From assembly GCA_051530055.1 (NCBI GenBank), contig CM121341.1, forward strand, positions 13,516,001-13,580,000: 64,000 nt of DNA. The letters are read 5' to 3'. Of this stretch, positions 11,183-21,023 are shown one piece after another. This stretch comes from Neoechinorhynchus agilis. Lineage: Eukaryota; Acanthocephala. Made by a program: the position numbers and the translations under genes. Under the pieces are notes generated by a model. It made no database searches and was not told where the DNA came from. It saw only the letters and a program-made list of their open reading frames with translations. Numbering within the stretch: the stretch's first letter is position 1; each line of letters begins with the position of its first letter.

Positions 11183-11370
11183 CAACTCCAACGATAAAAT
11201 ACATTTTATCCGATTGATTGTGATCATTACAACTCTAACGATAAAATATGTTTTATACGGTGGATTATGATCATAAGAACTCTGACGATAAAATATGTTT
11301 TATCCGGAGGATAATGATAACCAAAACTCCAACGATAAAATATGTTTTATCCGGTTAATTATTTGATCGC
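11183..11370. repeat. Four-copy ~47-bp tandem repeat
   Basis: Units start near 11183, 11230, 11278 and 11326; each contains AACTCnAACGATAAAAT followed by TGTTTTATCCGG, itself an inverted repeat (GATAAAA...TTTTATC). The array begins within 2 bp of the point where GNA1 homology with the captured copy ends. The ATAAAATnTGTTTnATCCGG motif recurs at 32346-32830. Confidence 0.75.
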
Positions 11371-11770
11371 ACTGTTTTGATATTTAACACTTCTAGAGGT
11401 GATTCCAATTGACAGAGCGTTGTAAGATAGGAACAATGCAGTTTCTTAGTTTTATTAAAATTTGAGCCAGGACGCGTCCAATCAACTGGGAAAATAATTT
11501 TTTATTATCTGACGCTGTCAGATTAGTTTCATTACGATGTTATCAAATATATCCTGATCTTTTGTTCACTTCAATGAATTTATTAAATCAATTTTTATAA
11601 GGTTATAGAGCAGATTCTGCTGTGTGAGATTCGTTCAGGCATGTACCTCCACCGCCTTACGTTTCCTAAAAGAAAAAAATATTTTACTTGGAAAATAGAA
11701 CGGAGAAATCTCTTGTATAATAACACGTTTTATTTGTTACCTTTTAATTCCTAGATTTTTTTTAAGTCAT
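11371..11770. other. Intergenic, no gene seen
   Basis: AT-rich. A TAATAACACGTTTTATT at about 11719 resembles a LINE 3' tail in reverse. No gene found. Confidence 0.4.
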
Positions 11771-11775
11771 AAGAT

Positions 11776-12530
11776 CATTCACACCACCGCTCTGGATCAC
11801 TCAACTGCCTTAGTGGTGTAACGGTCGAAAGGACGGATGCAGCGTTCCCTCGTTGCACAGTCAGACTTTTGTTTTGTACTAGGGATGCACCTGATCTAGG
11901 ATCGACAGTGATTCGTCTCAATGTCTTAGACAATTCCTTGATCAGGTCCTGCGCCGCAGTACCAAACGACCCGAACGTCTCGACGCCAACTGGAACAAAA
12001 TAATGATTTCAACTCAGGTCACTGTATTTTATCTTTTTGCGTTCCTCGGCGGCGGTTGCTGCTTCTCCTGGTTTAATGACGGCGAATTTTATGTTGCTGG
12101 CTGCGAATGGCGTCCCAGAGAAGACATTTTCCTTCTCGCCACGGGAATACTGCGACACCATCCGGTATACGGCTGCCATCAAGTCGGCAAAGATTGCTCG
12201 GATCTAAGATGTTGGGCGTATTCACAGTATTCAGGACACGGCTAGGAATTTCGTTCACTTTGGCATGTCGTAAGTATCTTTCGCCTGATTGCCGACAGAC
12301 GGGACCATGGCGTCCCGATGGTTCCACGGTCGCACCGCAAAGGCAGCGACGGGATGTACACATCGATACCCCAAGTCTCAGAGACACTGCAACTGCAATC
12401 CTTACTGCTTCGTAGGAGAGAAGGGTACCCACAGAAACGATTTTGATAGCGTTGAACCAAGCACACGATTCTCTTGTAGAGACCGCCGCCAATCGAGTTC
12501 GGTTCACCAGGTCACGAGAATCTGAAATTA
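11776..12530 (-). mobile_element. LINE-A 3' part: zinc motif and restriction-like endonuclease
   Basis: The - strand reads, in order, the zinc-binding block CLCGATVEPSGRHGPVC, RHAKVN, then the endonuclease-like core SRIPDGVAVFPWREGKCLLW, and after a shift the C-terminal TVDPRSGASLVQNKSLTVQ. This matches the conserved order of LINE-A (CxCG, H...C, R..RH..N, RPDG...PW..GK.LVWD, TGDPRS, QRGNAAS). It is 5' truncated near 12530 and ends near 11776. Frameshifts split the domains. Confidence 0.85.
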
Positions 12531-12985
12531 AAGAGTTGTGAATTTTCGCTACCAGGGGTGAGTCCCAAATTGATTGTTTGCAACCATTGACGGGTACCTG
12601 CTCACTGCCTGAATCTCCACATCAAAGATTAAGCGCCAATTTTAAAAAGCACCTTTCACGTCCAATCATATTCAGATCAAATTAACTTCGTGATTTAGAT
12701 TTGGAAAGATCTACCGTTTTTCGTTAAAAATTCATGGGAACAACCAAATCTTAGATTACTCCCATGGACTTTAGTGTCACCTCGTCCCGCGTTGTCCCGA
12801 ACATATGAATGCTGAATATAATGCCCCAAATGTGGTGCTTTCTGCGATTCTATCAATGGAACCTCAAATGGATAGGAACTGATAAAGTTGATTCGATTTT
12901 TTAATATTACCCGAGGATGAGTTGCATTTTTCTTCGATTGTGCCAAAGTTTGGCAGTTCCTTGTGATGTAAATCTTTTCAAGACT
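12531..12985. other. Intergenic, no gene seen
   Basis: No convincing coding frame; the - frame 12695-12946 has no recognisable motif. Confidence 0.4.
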
Positions 12986-12987
12986 AG

Positions 12988-13165
12988 AATTATTATTTAG
13001 GTACCTGGTAAATGATTATTTATTAAAGATGTTTCAAGCCTCGTCGGGTTCATCATCAGTTGGCCCCGACGAGGTTCGAAACATCTTTAATAAATAATCA
13101 TTTACCAGGTGTAGACCTAAATAATAATTCCAATCAAATTTTCCGGTACCTCATATATCGGCATT
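12988..13165. mobile_element. Foldback E1, Penelope-like terminal repeat derivative
   Basis: Two ~60-bp inverted arms (CTGGTAAATGATTATTTATT...CCTCGTCGGG and inverse) around a short loop. The right side has an additional ~30 bp (to CGGCA at 13165) with no counterpart on the left. The element is bracketed by the exact 12-bp direct repeat TTTTCAAGACTA (just before 12988 and just after 13165). CCCGACGAGGTTCGAAAC at the arm base is the typical Penelope-like 3' motif. Related copies: 26655-26841 and 45866-46069. Confidence 0.8.
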
Positions 13166-13215
13166 TTCAAGACTAATTTATACTGTTCTTAAGTGTAGTC
13201 TTTTTCACGCCTGAT

Positions 13216-13440
13216 AATTTTTCCTTGGCCGCACGTCCCTCCTATCTGGGCCTGGGAAGAGCATAAAATCACTTAAAAACCCTGAACCATGCGCGGTTAT
13301 GAGTTTGCACATCCCTCCGGATTCTCAGATACCTCCCGAGAAGGAGGAGGTGGTACTCATCAGTGAGTTTCCTCCTCCCTTCAATGAGGTATTTGGTCCC
13401 CTTTGGTTGTGCATTATCCGCGGTAACGGATTCGAACCAC
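13216..13440 (-). mobile_element. SINE-like repeat with tRNA-type B box
   Basis: On the - strand GTTCGAATCCGTTACCGC (a B-box-like motif, near 13425) is followed by a body with GGAGGTATCTGAGAATCC and GGAGGGATGTGCAAACTC. The same order occurs at 44200-44363, and the body matches the inverted arms of the GNA1-bearing element. Confidence 0.5.
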
Positions 13441-14331
13441 TTAAAAACTAATCTATACGTTGCATATTATCATTCAAATGGTAAACAATAAAGTTTGGCA
13501 ATTTATATCTTAGAATAAAATAGGCGGTAAATTAACCAAGCGAATCAGCGGAGGATCTACTAAGGTTCGCGCAACACGGCGCCTACTTACCTAACTACCG
13601 AAAGTGAATTTCCTTCGCGGTGCTTCCAAACCGAAATCCTAGCCACGTCGCCGCATAATGACCAGAATCTTGAATGTTTTCGACTCAGTGTTCCGTCAAT
13701 CTTCATTCCCAGTTCACTTGGGAGATTTTGGTGTTCTGAGCGCAACAGAAAACGCGATCCCAGCCTCTGACTCGTCCGTGTCCCGAATCCCAATTCTTAA
13801 TGCTCGAATAACAGCGACGTTGATATAAATGCTTACAAGCTTCTGGTAATTAATCTTATTTTTAGATTGAACTTAGCTTTTACTCGCAAAGATAGTTCTG
13901 ATGATTATATAGAGCGAAATTATATGAAATCTTCTACAACTACAACTTTAAACAATCGTTTTTCTGCGCATAAAGTATGATGTTTATCAGAAAATATAAT
14001 TGGAAATTCGTAATGGCAAGATATAAAACTCCTTTGACTACATCTTTTCTCGGCGCCTCAAGATCCATTGGAGGAAACCGTTATTTTGCGAATCATTTTC
14101 AAATTCCAAAAGGATACTACGTTTATTATTAAATCTTATTTTGCTATTCGTATTGGAACAAATGAAGTTAAAAAAATTAGTTTCCACTAAATGTCATTTG
14201 CTTCATGGATATTTTTGTCTAGACTGTTTTATCTCTTAATTACAGAATAATCCTTTTGAAGTCACGGCACAATTAAAGAGCTATATTTCAGAAATTTATA
14301 GAGAACAGTGAACGATTTTAACTAACAAATT
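13441..14331. other. Intergenic, one unexplained GC-richer patch
   Basis: Mostly AT-rich without genes. The 13570-13800 stretch is richer in GC and open on the - strand (68 codons, no family recognised); it could be a fragment of an unrecognised element or gene. Confidence 0.35.
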
Positions 14332-14571
14332 ATGTACACTTTGCCGCCTCCACCACCGACGGCACAGATGCCGTCCCCTCGCTTCGCTCGGAACCCGGAT
14401 GCTAGACAACAATATGAAGACGGAAACTTGAACGCCCAAAACGAGCCTAGGGAAAAGACCGAGGGAACTTCCAACGCTATCGGAACACCAGGCCGAAATT
14501 CTGTTCATCAAATCACTGACGCAGACACCTTGAACGCGCCGCTTATCGATCACGTTCTCTGTTTGGGGTAA
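14332..14571 (+). CDS. Possible first exon of an unknown gene
   Basis: From the ATG at 14332 the frame begins MYTLPPPPPTAQMPSPRFAR, is proline/asparagine rich, and runs into a strong donor (GGGGTAAGTC) near 14568. Immediately afterwards lies LINE-A sequence (14586 on), so if this is a real exon its next exon has been displaced or I have not found it. It could instead be the 5' part of the LINE-A copy, which shares its orientation. Confidence 0.3.
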   Translation: MYTLPPPPPTAQMPSPRFARNPDARQQYEDGNLNAQNEPREKTEGTSNAIGTPGRNSVHQITDADTLNAPLIDHVLCLG

Positions 14572-14585
14572 GTCTTTTAAATTAA

Positions 14586-15870
14586 CCAATTCGGGGTTTT
14601 TGTTTACCCATGGTCCCCGGGATCTCCGCTTTAGCGGGTCTGGTTCTCCACCACAATCAACCGATCTGTTTATGCCTGGGACCTTTCAGATCACCATTGA
14701 CTCTATTTCGATTCCTGATATCGTGCGGGTTCTGCCCAGGAACGTCCTGAAACGGATCCCAAAGGGTGCACGATATCAGGTCGCCAAAGCATTTACGGGA
14801 TTGCTCAACGATTGCCTCCAAAAGAACTTTACGCCATCATGGACACGGCTCTTCGCATTCCCGCGTTTAGTCCTTTGCACCAGTGATGATTCTGGGGATT
14901 TTTGACATCAAAAATATAGGAAAGGGTGGCCTCCTTAGAACAGATATTAAACAATTTCGAAATGAAATTTCGCGAGGTTGGTAAGGGACGCACGAAGGAA
15001 GGGTTTCGTTGCCGTTTTTCAAAGTGATCCCTGACTGAACGTGTCTCTTCGAGGCTTGCAAACGGAGATGTTCGGGGGGCTGTTCGGTTATTGTCATCCT
15101 CCGACAGTTTTGCACAAGGAGACAACGTGACACTACAAATAATCCGGTCAAAACACCCATGCAGTATTGGCAGTTTTGAAATTAAACCTCCTCCCATACA
15201 ACACAGGACACCCACTCCAATTTCAGAGTTAAAAAAGGCCACCTCATCTTTTGCAAATGGCTCGGGTCATGGGCATGACGGGCTAAGGCCTCAGCACCTA
15301 AAGGACATGATGTCCTTTACAACTGGTGAAGCAGCTCTCTAGAAAGTGCGCTTTCTCGGTTAGTCGACCGCCTGACTCGAGAGGACCTGAATCCCGTTAC
15401 AAAAGACCTATTTTTCGGAGCATCATTATGTGCCCTCACAAAAAAAGAAGGTGGGATTCGTCGCGGACTTGCAGGAAAATTCTCTGTAAACGTATCACAG
15501 ATAAAAGCGGGCAGCAATTTCGCCCAGTCCAACTGGGCTGCTGCACATCCTGCGGGGCGAAAGCTATTGTCCACGCGCTGTGAAAGTTTACTACGAGGAG
15601 TTCAGAGCCGTGCGTGATTCTTAAGTGTGATTTTCAGAATGCCTTTAACTCTCTCAATAGAGAAAGCATGTTCTGCGCAATTAGGGATCACGCACCAGAA
15701 GCCCTCCAGTATTTTCTCAATGCCTACGGGACCGCGATTCCTTTGCCTTTCGAAGACCACCTCATTTGGTCCGAAAGAGGAGTGCAGCAAGGAGATCCTC
15801 TCGGTCCAATCGCATTCTCCCTAACAGTAAATCCAATAGCGCACTCTCTCTATTCCAGCTCAACGTCTTT
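14586..15870 (+). mobile_element. LINE-A reverse transcriptase region
   Basis: On the + strand: RIPKGARYQVAKAFTGLLND, then HDGLRPQHLKDM, then LCALTKKEGGI in another phase, then the polymerase core KCDFQNAFNSLNRESMF and RGVQQGDPLGPIAFSL (15614-15840). These are RT motifs (palm aspartate in CDFQNAFN; GVQQGDPLGP). The YxDD region and everything downstream are missing or unrecognisable after about 15870. Several frame changes show decay. The motif set matches RLE-type non-LTR elements, consistent with LINE-A 3' pieces elsewhere in the window. Confidence 0.8.
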
Positions 15871-16159
15871 AAGATATATTAGGAATGATATGCTGTGCGA
15901 CATAATTTTTTGGTGGTATAAATTGTATTGTTCAATAACGAAAAAGCAAACCAAATCAGGTTCTAATCGCTTGGTTAAAAGAAGATGTTTTCTTACAAAA
16001 ATTAATTTGGCTTTCTTGAATATAGATTAAACTGTTAGTTAAACGAAAAAAATATTATATTTGATCATTATGTTTTAAATAGCAGTTTTAAATATTACCG
16101 CTGGTCTGTATTTGCTGATGGAAAAAAGAAGTGAAAACTTGTCTGACTGGCGGCACTCT

Positions 16160-17989
16160 TTACTGTTCATCAGATTGTCCTTCGCTTTCGTTCTTAAAAG
16201 TATGTCCATCGTTCAAGACTTTTAAGAGCTTGATAACCATGAGGATCTGTGAATTGACATTTAAGTACATAGTCTGAGCTTCAAAGACGCGTCCATGAAG
16301 CAAGCGATGAAGACATCGTTCGTCTCCATTAAATTCAGAAAGTCGATTGGTGTCCAAAGTGGATGGGTATGCCATAAATTGCCGACTTTGAAACTGTTTG
16401 GGACAAAAGAAGATAAGATCTGTGTGGACATGAACGCGACGTCCGAAATCGACTAAATAGACCATAACTTTATCAGAAGTATCGGGCAGATCCTCAAGCA
16501 CTGCTCGACTAAAGTGTCGACCGTTTTTTACCACGTAAATGGAGCTTAACTCAAGGTTTTTCCGAACAGCGACCTTACGATTTGCTTCATTCAAAAAATG
16601 TTCTTCCATTTTGCGAATAAACGCCCAGTTGTCGTTGAAATGGCACATTAGCCAGAAGTAAAATTCGCGGTGTGATTCAACGTTGACTACGTAAATGAAA
16701 ATTTTGGGAAAGAATACGTCCACATCAGGAAATTTGGCATCAATGTAACTTATTTCGTGAGTTAGGCACGAAATATTCGGGCGATTGAAGTAGTTGACCT
16801 CGTTTGTATCCAATTCTTTGTGCTCTTTGAGATGCACTGATTTTGGCTCAATGTAAACTTGGGTGTTTTTTCCTGAGATTTTATTGGACGAATTGTCTTG
16901 TTTCGGTTCACGTTTTACTTTTTCATCAATCTTTTTTTCAGTTGCAGAGACGTGATTGGACGAATTGTGTAGTTTCGGTTCACGTTTTACTTTTTCATCA
17001 ATCGTTGTCTCAGCTGATTGGCAGTTATTGAAAGAGTTTGAAGGATTCACAATGGCCTTAATAGCTCGTTCCGATATTTCGCTTTCAGTCTTAGCTCGAA
17101 TTAGAGGATTTTGTGATGTATTCGACGATTCGACGGGGAAACCATTCCAAACTTTTGAACAATATTTTCTTTGCGATTCCTCATAATCAGGGTAGCTAAT
17201 CTCATTCTTGATGTATTTATCAAATATTTCATTAACTGATTCACTAAAATCTTCTTTTTTAAATAGGCTGAGCTTTTCCGGTCGTACGTTTTCTCCGGGA
17301 ATTCTCCACATATCAACAACAGCTGCTACATCAAATTTAACTTCAATGTGAAGAAATTTAGCTTTAAAAACGAAGCTCTGTGCCATTTCAGCGATCATTA
17401 CTTGTGCTCGAAATTGATCTTTGGGCGCTGGTTCCGGAATATTTAGTTTACATCGTATCGCCCTTTTACCGTCTCGTTGACAGAGTAATGGATAAGAATA
17501 AACTGAATCATCCATGACATCGACTTCTTTTCCAAAATCGATTAAAAACACGCGAATCGGTCCACTTGAAGTCACGCGAAGTTTTACCTTGGCGCGATAG
17601 AATACATTGGAAATTTTAACAACATAAATACAACCCTGACAGATATTAAATCGCTGAATAGGCGTTTTATTCGGATCATTGCTTATAGTGTAATTCAGCT
17701 TCTGATGGGATTCCATGTTTGCTTGATAAGAATCCATTTTCCATGCGTAGAAGCGATCGGAATAAAGGGCATCGTTCGTCACGTAAATCATCATTGTTTT
17801 GTTAAAGTCCTCGATGCCGGGGAAAGCCTCATCACAGGTTAAAAAATGCCTCCTGCCGTACTTATCTTGTGGCCTAAGAAAATCGAACCGATCTTCTTTT
17901 AGAATGGCTCTTTTCGCTAAGTTTTTAGTTTTGTTTCTTGGCATATTGCGATAAATTCTTCGGAACAATATTGCTTTCAAGTAGATCAA
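16160..17989 (-). CDS. Protein with two Tudor domains
   Basis: Single open frame of 609 codons; a second ATG 15 codons in (MPRNKTKNLAKRAIL) is an equally good start. Extended Tudor modules lie at about residues 60-225 (CQGCIYVVKISNVFYRAKV, IRVFLIDFGKEVDV) and 425-590 (LSSIYVVKNGRHFSRAVLED, KVMVYLVDFGRRVHV). The (V/L)(F/Y)LIDFG core is the aromatic-cage strand of germline Tudor proteins that bind methylated arginines in Piwi partners. The linker (about 330-400) contains a duplicated block, IDEKVKREPKxxNSSN, in tandem. No introns are visible. By family, a role in germ granules/piRNA biology is likely but is inference; SND1 is excluded because there are no staphylococcal-nuclease repeats. Confidence 0.85.
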   Translation of the reverse strand: MIYLKAILFRRIYRNMPRNKTKNLAKRAILKEDRFDFLRPQDKYGRRHFLTCDEAFPGIEDFNKTMMIYVTNDALYSDRFYAWKMDSYQANMESHQKLNYTISNDPNKTPIQRFNICQGCIYVVKISNVFYRAKVKLRVTSSGPIRVFLIDFGKEVDVMDDSVYSYPLLCQRDGKRAIRCKLNIPEPAPKDQFRAQVMIAEMAQSFVFKAKFLHIEVKFDVAAVVDMWRIPGENVRPEKLSLFKKEDFSESVNEIFDKYIKNEISYPDYEESQRKYCSKVWNGFPVESSNTSQNPLIRAKTESEISERAIKAIVNPSNSFNNCQSAETTIDEKVKREPKLHNSSNHVSATEKKIDEKVKREPKQDNSSNKISGKNTQVYIEPKSVHLKEHKELDTNEVNYFNRPNISCLTHEISYIDAKFPDVDVFFPKIFIYVVNVESHREFYFWLMCHFNDNWAFIRKMEEHFLNEANRKVAVRKNLELSSIYVVKNGRHFSRAVLEDLPDTSDKVMVYLVDFGRRVHVHTDLIFFCPKQFQSRQFMAYPSTLDTNRLSEFNGDERCLHRLLHGRVFEAQTMYLNVNSQILMVIKLLKVLNDGHTFKNESEGQSDEQ

Positions 17990-18720
17990 TGATATTTTTT
18001 CCGATAATGAAGGGGTCTGCTTAGTAACAGAGCAATGAATACAAATTTCTAATATCTATTTTTTCGTTTGTTTATGAATTTTTCGATAACAGAAATCAGC
18101 GAAAAATGCCATGTGAATAATTTCGTTTACCAAATTTTGGCTTCGTTATTTATTAACAAATATATCAAATTATCGCATAAGAGAAATAAAGCTGATTGAC
18201 TTGTGCGATTCGAAAACTATGGTTCTAAGTTCGCACTGTATGATTTTTACGCCTTTCTTGAACAAAGAAACTAATTTTAGTTGTAATTATGAGTTATTTT
18301 GCCATGCAAATTTGTTGGTCGTTTTCAGACTGAAAAATCAGCATCTCAATTATAGACAATAGAGAATAGCAATAGACAGAAATGGTATATTTACGTAACA
18401 TTTCATCGCAGAATTTTATTCCTTCTAAACACAAAAAATGCTCAAAATGCCTTATTTTAAGTAAAAAAGTCGGAATTCATTTACATAAATTGATAATTTC
18501 ATTTAAGTGCGATTAGGTTTTTCAAAAATTATAAATGTTAAATTTTATGTTTCCTGTGCATTGCTATTGGTTGAGAATGAAAATATGTAATTTCCTTCGA
18601 AAAATATTGAGCCAAACACAAAAAATTAAAGCAGGTTCAATTATTTTCTTTGAGATTGAATATAAAAGCAACAGATGATTTAAACATTATGCAAGGTTAA
18701 ATGTCTACATCCTATTTAAC
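17990..18720. other. Intergenic, no gene seen
   Basis: Very AT-rich upstream region of the Tudor gene. No conserved frame. Confidence 0.5.
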
Positions 18721-18722
18721 GG

Positions 18723-18805
18723 TTGGGCACACAGCCTACCGAATGGTTCAGTGCTTTGAGTAATTGAATTACTACTCGGAACCAGGTCGGTAGGATGTGT
18801 GCCCA
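18723..18805. repeat. Small hairpin repeat
   Basis: GGGCACACAGCCTACCGAAT... and inverse TCGGTAGGATGTGTGCCC form arms of about 24 bp around a ~30-bp loop. Possibly a small foldback element; it sits just before the LINE-B fragment. Confidence 0.55.
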
Positions 18806-18899
18806 AAAATTAACAGCCGTGTCATAATAGGCCACACATCGATATAAGTTACCGGCTGGCCAATCTTCATAAAAAAAATAAATCCTCCATCATAGAGTC

Positions 18900-20240
18900 A
18901 ATTTGGAGCAAGGAACCAGGTCGAGAGGCCGGAGGGCGATAGACGCCAGCAAAGGTGAATTCTCTAAGGCCGTGTCTCAGAGGAGCTGTGAAATGGACTG
19001 CGATGAATTATAAATCGGGGGTTTGAAAAGAGAGCCGGTGAGAGATAAAGAGTAAGGTAGCGATTGAACCACGTAAATTGAGAAACCCCCCCCTTGGACG
19101 GACATCGTGGTATGTATGGAGGGAAGAGTACCCGAGAAGGATGGCTGAATCACTGTTGAAGGGGGGTAGGTCGGCTTTTGAGGTAGATGAAATGAGTGAA
19201 ATTTCATCTAGTTTAGGGAGGAGGCTACGAATATTGGAGTAGAAAACGGTGGAGAATGGAATTTCGGATTTCGGGAAATCAAGGGCGGAAGTGACGAAGA
19301 TTGGGGTTACATTGTTCGTTGCGGGTGGTGGGTTAATGGAGGAATCGTTATGGGATGCCGACGAAGAACGATTGATTACCCTAAAGAGAGAAGTCCGGCG
19401 GCAACTCAAAAATTTGAGTTGGGATGAGTGAACGGTAATGATAGAAATGAGTTTAGGGTTGGGACTTTGCATGGATCAGCTACGGATGGATGGCCGATTT
19501 ATGGTGATTTTGAGTAGGGGCAGAGAGATAATTATTTACTTGATTCGGGAAAAAGAGAATACTTAATGTGGAACTGCTGGGAGATTGACCTTTGTGGTTA
19601 TTCGGACGCCAGTGAAGTTGCACGTAATAAAAAAATTGCGAAGTCGCTTATTCTTCGATTTTTTGGGATGGGGGAGAAGTTCGGGGGTTTTTGCTGAAAG
19701 TGACCGGTTACATTGGGAAGATGAGTTCTGGGTTGAGTTTGGAGGGCATGTTAAAAGACTTTGTGATGCGTTTTTATGTGGATAGATACGAAAAGAAAAT
19801 TGAGAAGTAAGGAGTTTGTGTTTCCTGTTAAGAAAGAGGGAGACTACGAATGATGAAATAAAAGTTACTTTGAGGAGACATGGTCTCGGGTTAAAGAGAT
19901 TTTTGGATGAAATACGCATGATTGTTGATGGGGAGGAATAGTAGAGTGAATGTCGGGGAAAAGGAGTGGACCGATTCGAAGGATTTGGTGGCGGTTGTGT
20001 GCATCAGCGGCGACAGGATCTGTACCAGAAATAAATATGGTGCGATTTTATCGGCCGGGGTAAAGAAGGCGTATCATTGCCGAAATGAATCGAAGTGTTG
20101 ATTGATTTTGATGGAGTTCCTCCTTTTGCTCTTGTTTCTACTCGTTCAGGTGTTACTTGGACCTTTTGTTCGACCGTAGCTTTCATAGTAATATCTTCAG
20201 CTGGATTGCTTTCGTTTTTCCTATCGCTATCGGTAGAACT
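18900..20240 (-). mobile_element. LINE-B fragment: ORF1 region and part of the endonuclease
   Basis: The - strand from about 20240 reads the 5' region, then the ORF1-like motif PCLLKVTFISSFVVSLFLNR and FRIYPHKNAS (19563-19919), then the endonuclease start VFYSNIRSLLPKLDEISL (19008-19260). The RT and 3' end are absent, so both the internal deletion and 3' loss are clear. The ORF1 motif and 5' region match the copy at 53310-57600. Its 5' edge lies about 45 bp before the GID8 start codon. Confidence 0.8.
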
Positions 20241-20285
20241 CCCCCCGTTTCCAATAACGGCTAAGAATTTCCTGAAAGCACCGCA

Positions 20286-21023
20286 ATGCTCACCGACAAT
20301 CAAGAGCTCGAATCGACCAAATGGAAGACCTGGAAGCAAGCCGACATCATAACGACTAACTATCTCATTGTACGAGCAGACCATGAGTGTTTGGTTACCT
20401 TTTTTAAAGAAGCTGCTTATCTACGATTCTCTGATTACCCTCAACTGATGTTCAAGGATAAATCGGTCGCCATTGATTACCTAAAGAAAAGAAAGGATGT
20501 AATAGAAATGATCACTAAAAAGCATTGTGAAGGAGCCCGAAATCTTATTAATGAAAGGTGGAATTCGCTTCTTGAACGACACGAGCAACTTGAATTTATT
20601 TTGCGTTGCCAAGAATTGCTAGACAAAATGTCCGACAATCACGATCCTGTTGGAGCCCTGCGATTCGCACGAGAGCATTTGAGCAGGTTTATGTTCAAAA
20701 CTAAAGCAAGAGACCGTTCAATATTTAAAATAATGTCCATGGTTACATTGAAAGATCCCAAAAATTCCACTTTTTCTTATTTGCTCCTGGACGAAAAACG
20801 AGTGCGAACTTCGGAGAAGGTGAATTTATTGTTGATGTGGGAAACCGAGCGATTAGCAGCGATCGATGCTTTTGATGAAGAGGACATTAAGCTCGATCCA
20901 ATTTCCGATTCAAAATTATACAGTGCCTACATGGCATCTTTTACTATGATATCGCTTATTGGACTTTTGGAGAGGATTGGATATGACGTGGATTTGGGAG
21001 TTCTGGAACCCAAAATTGCTTAA
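20286..21023 (+). CDS. GID8: GID8/TWA1-like subunit of the GID (CTLH) ubiquitin ligase
   Basis: GID8 is a scaffold subunit of the CTLH/GID E3 ligase, which in yeast degrades gluconeogenic enzymes. The 245-residue frame follows the family layout: a LisH-like start (NYLIVRADHECLVTFFKEAA), CTLH (VIEMITKKHCEGARNLINER, LEFILRCQELLDKM) and CRA (VGALRFAREHLSRF, NSTFSYLLLDEKRV). Human GID8 is 228 residues; identity is clearly low, so RMND5/MAEA relatives were considered, but the absence of a RING and the length favour GID8. It is intronless, and the ATG is only ~45 bp from a LINE-B insertion, which must affect its promoter. AATAAA occurs near 21128. Confidence 0.65.
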   Translation: MLTDNQELESTKWKTWKQADIITTNYLIVRADHECLVTFFKEAAYLRFSDYPQLMFKDKSVAIDYLKKRKDVIEMITKKHCEGARNLINERWNSLLERHEQLEFILRCQELLDKMSDNHDPVGALRFAREHLSRFMFKTKARDRSIFKIMSMVTLKDPKNSTFSYLLLDEKRVRTSEKVNLLLMWETERLAAIDAFDEEDIKLDPISDSKLYSAYMASFTMISLIGLLERIGYDVDLGVLEPKIA

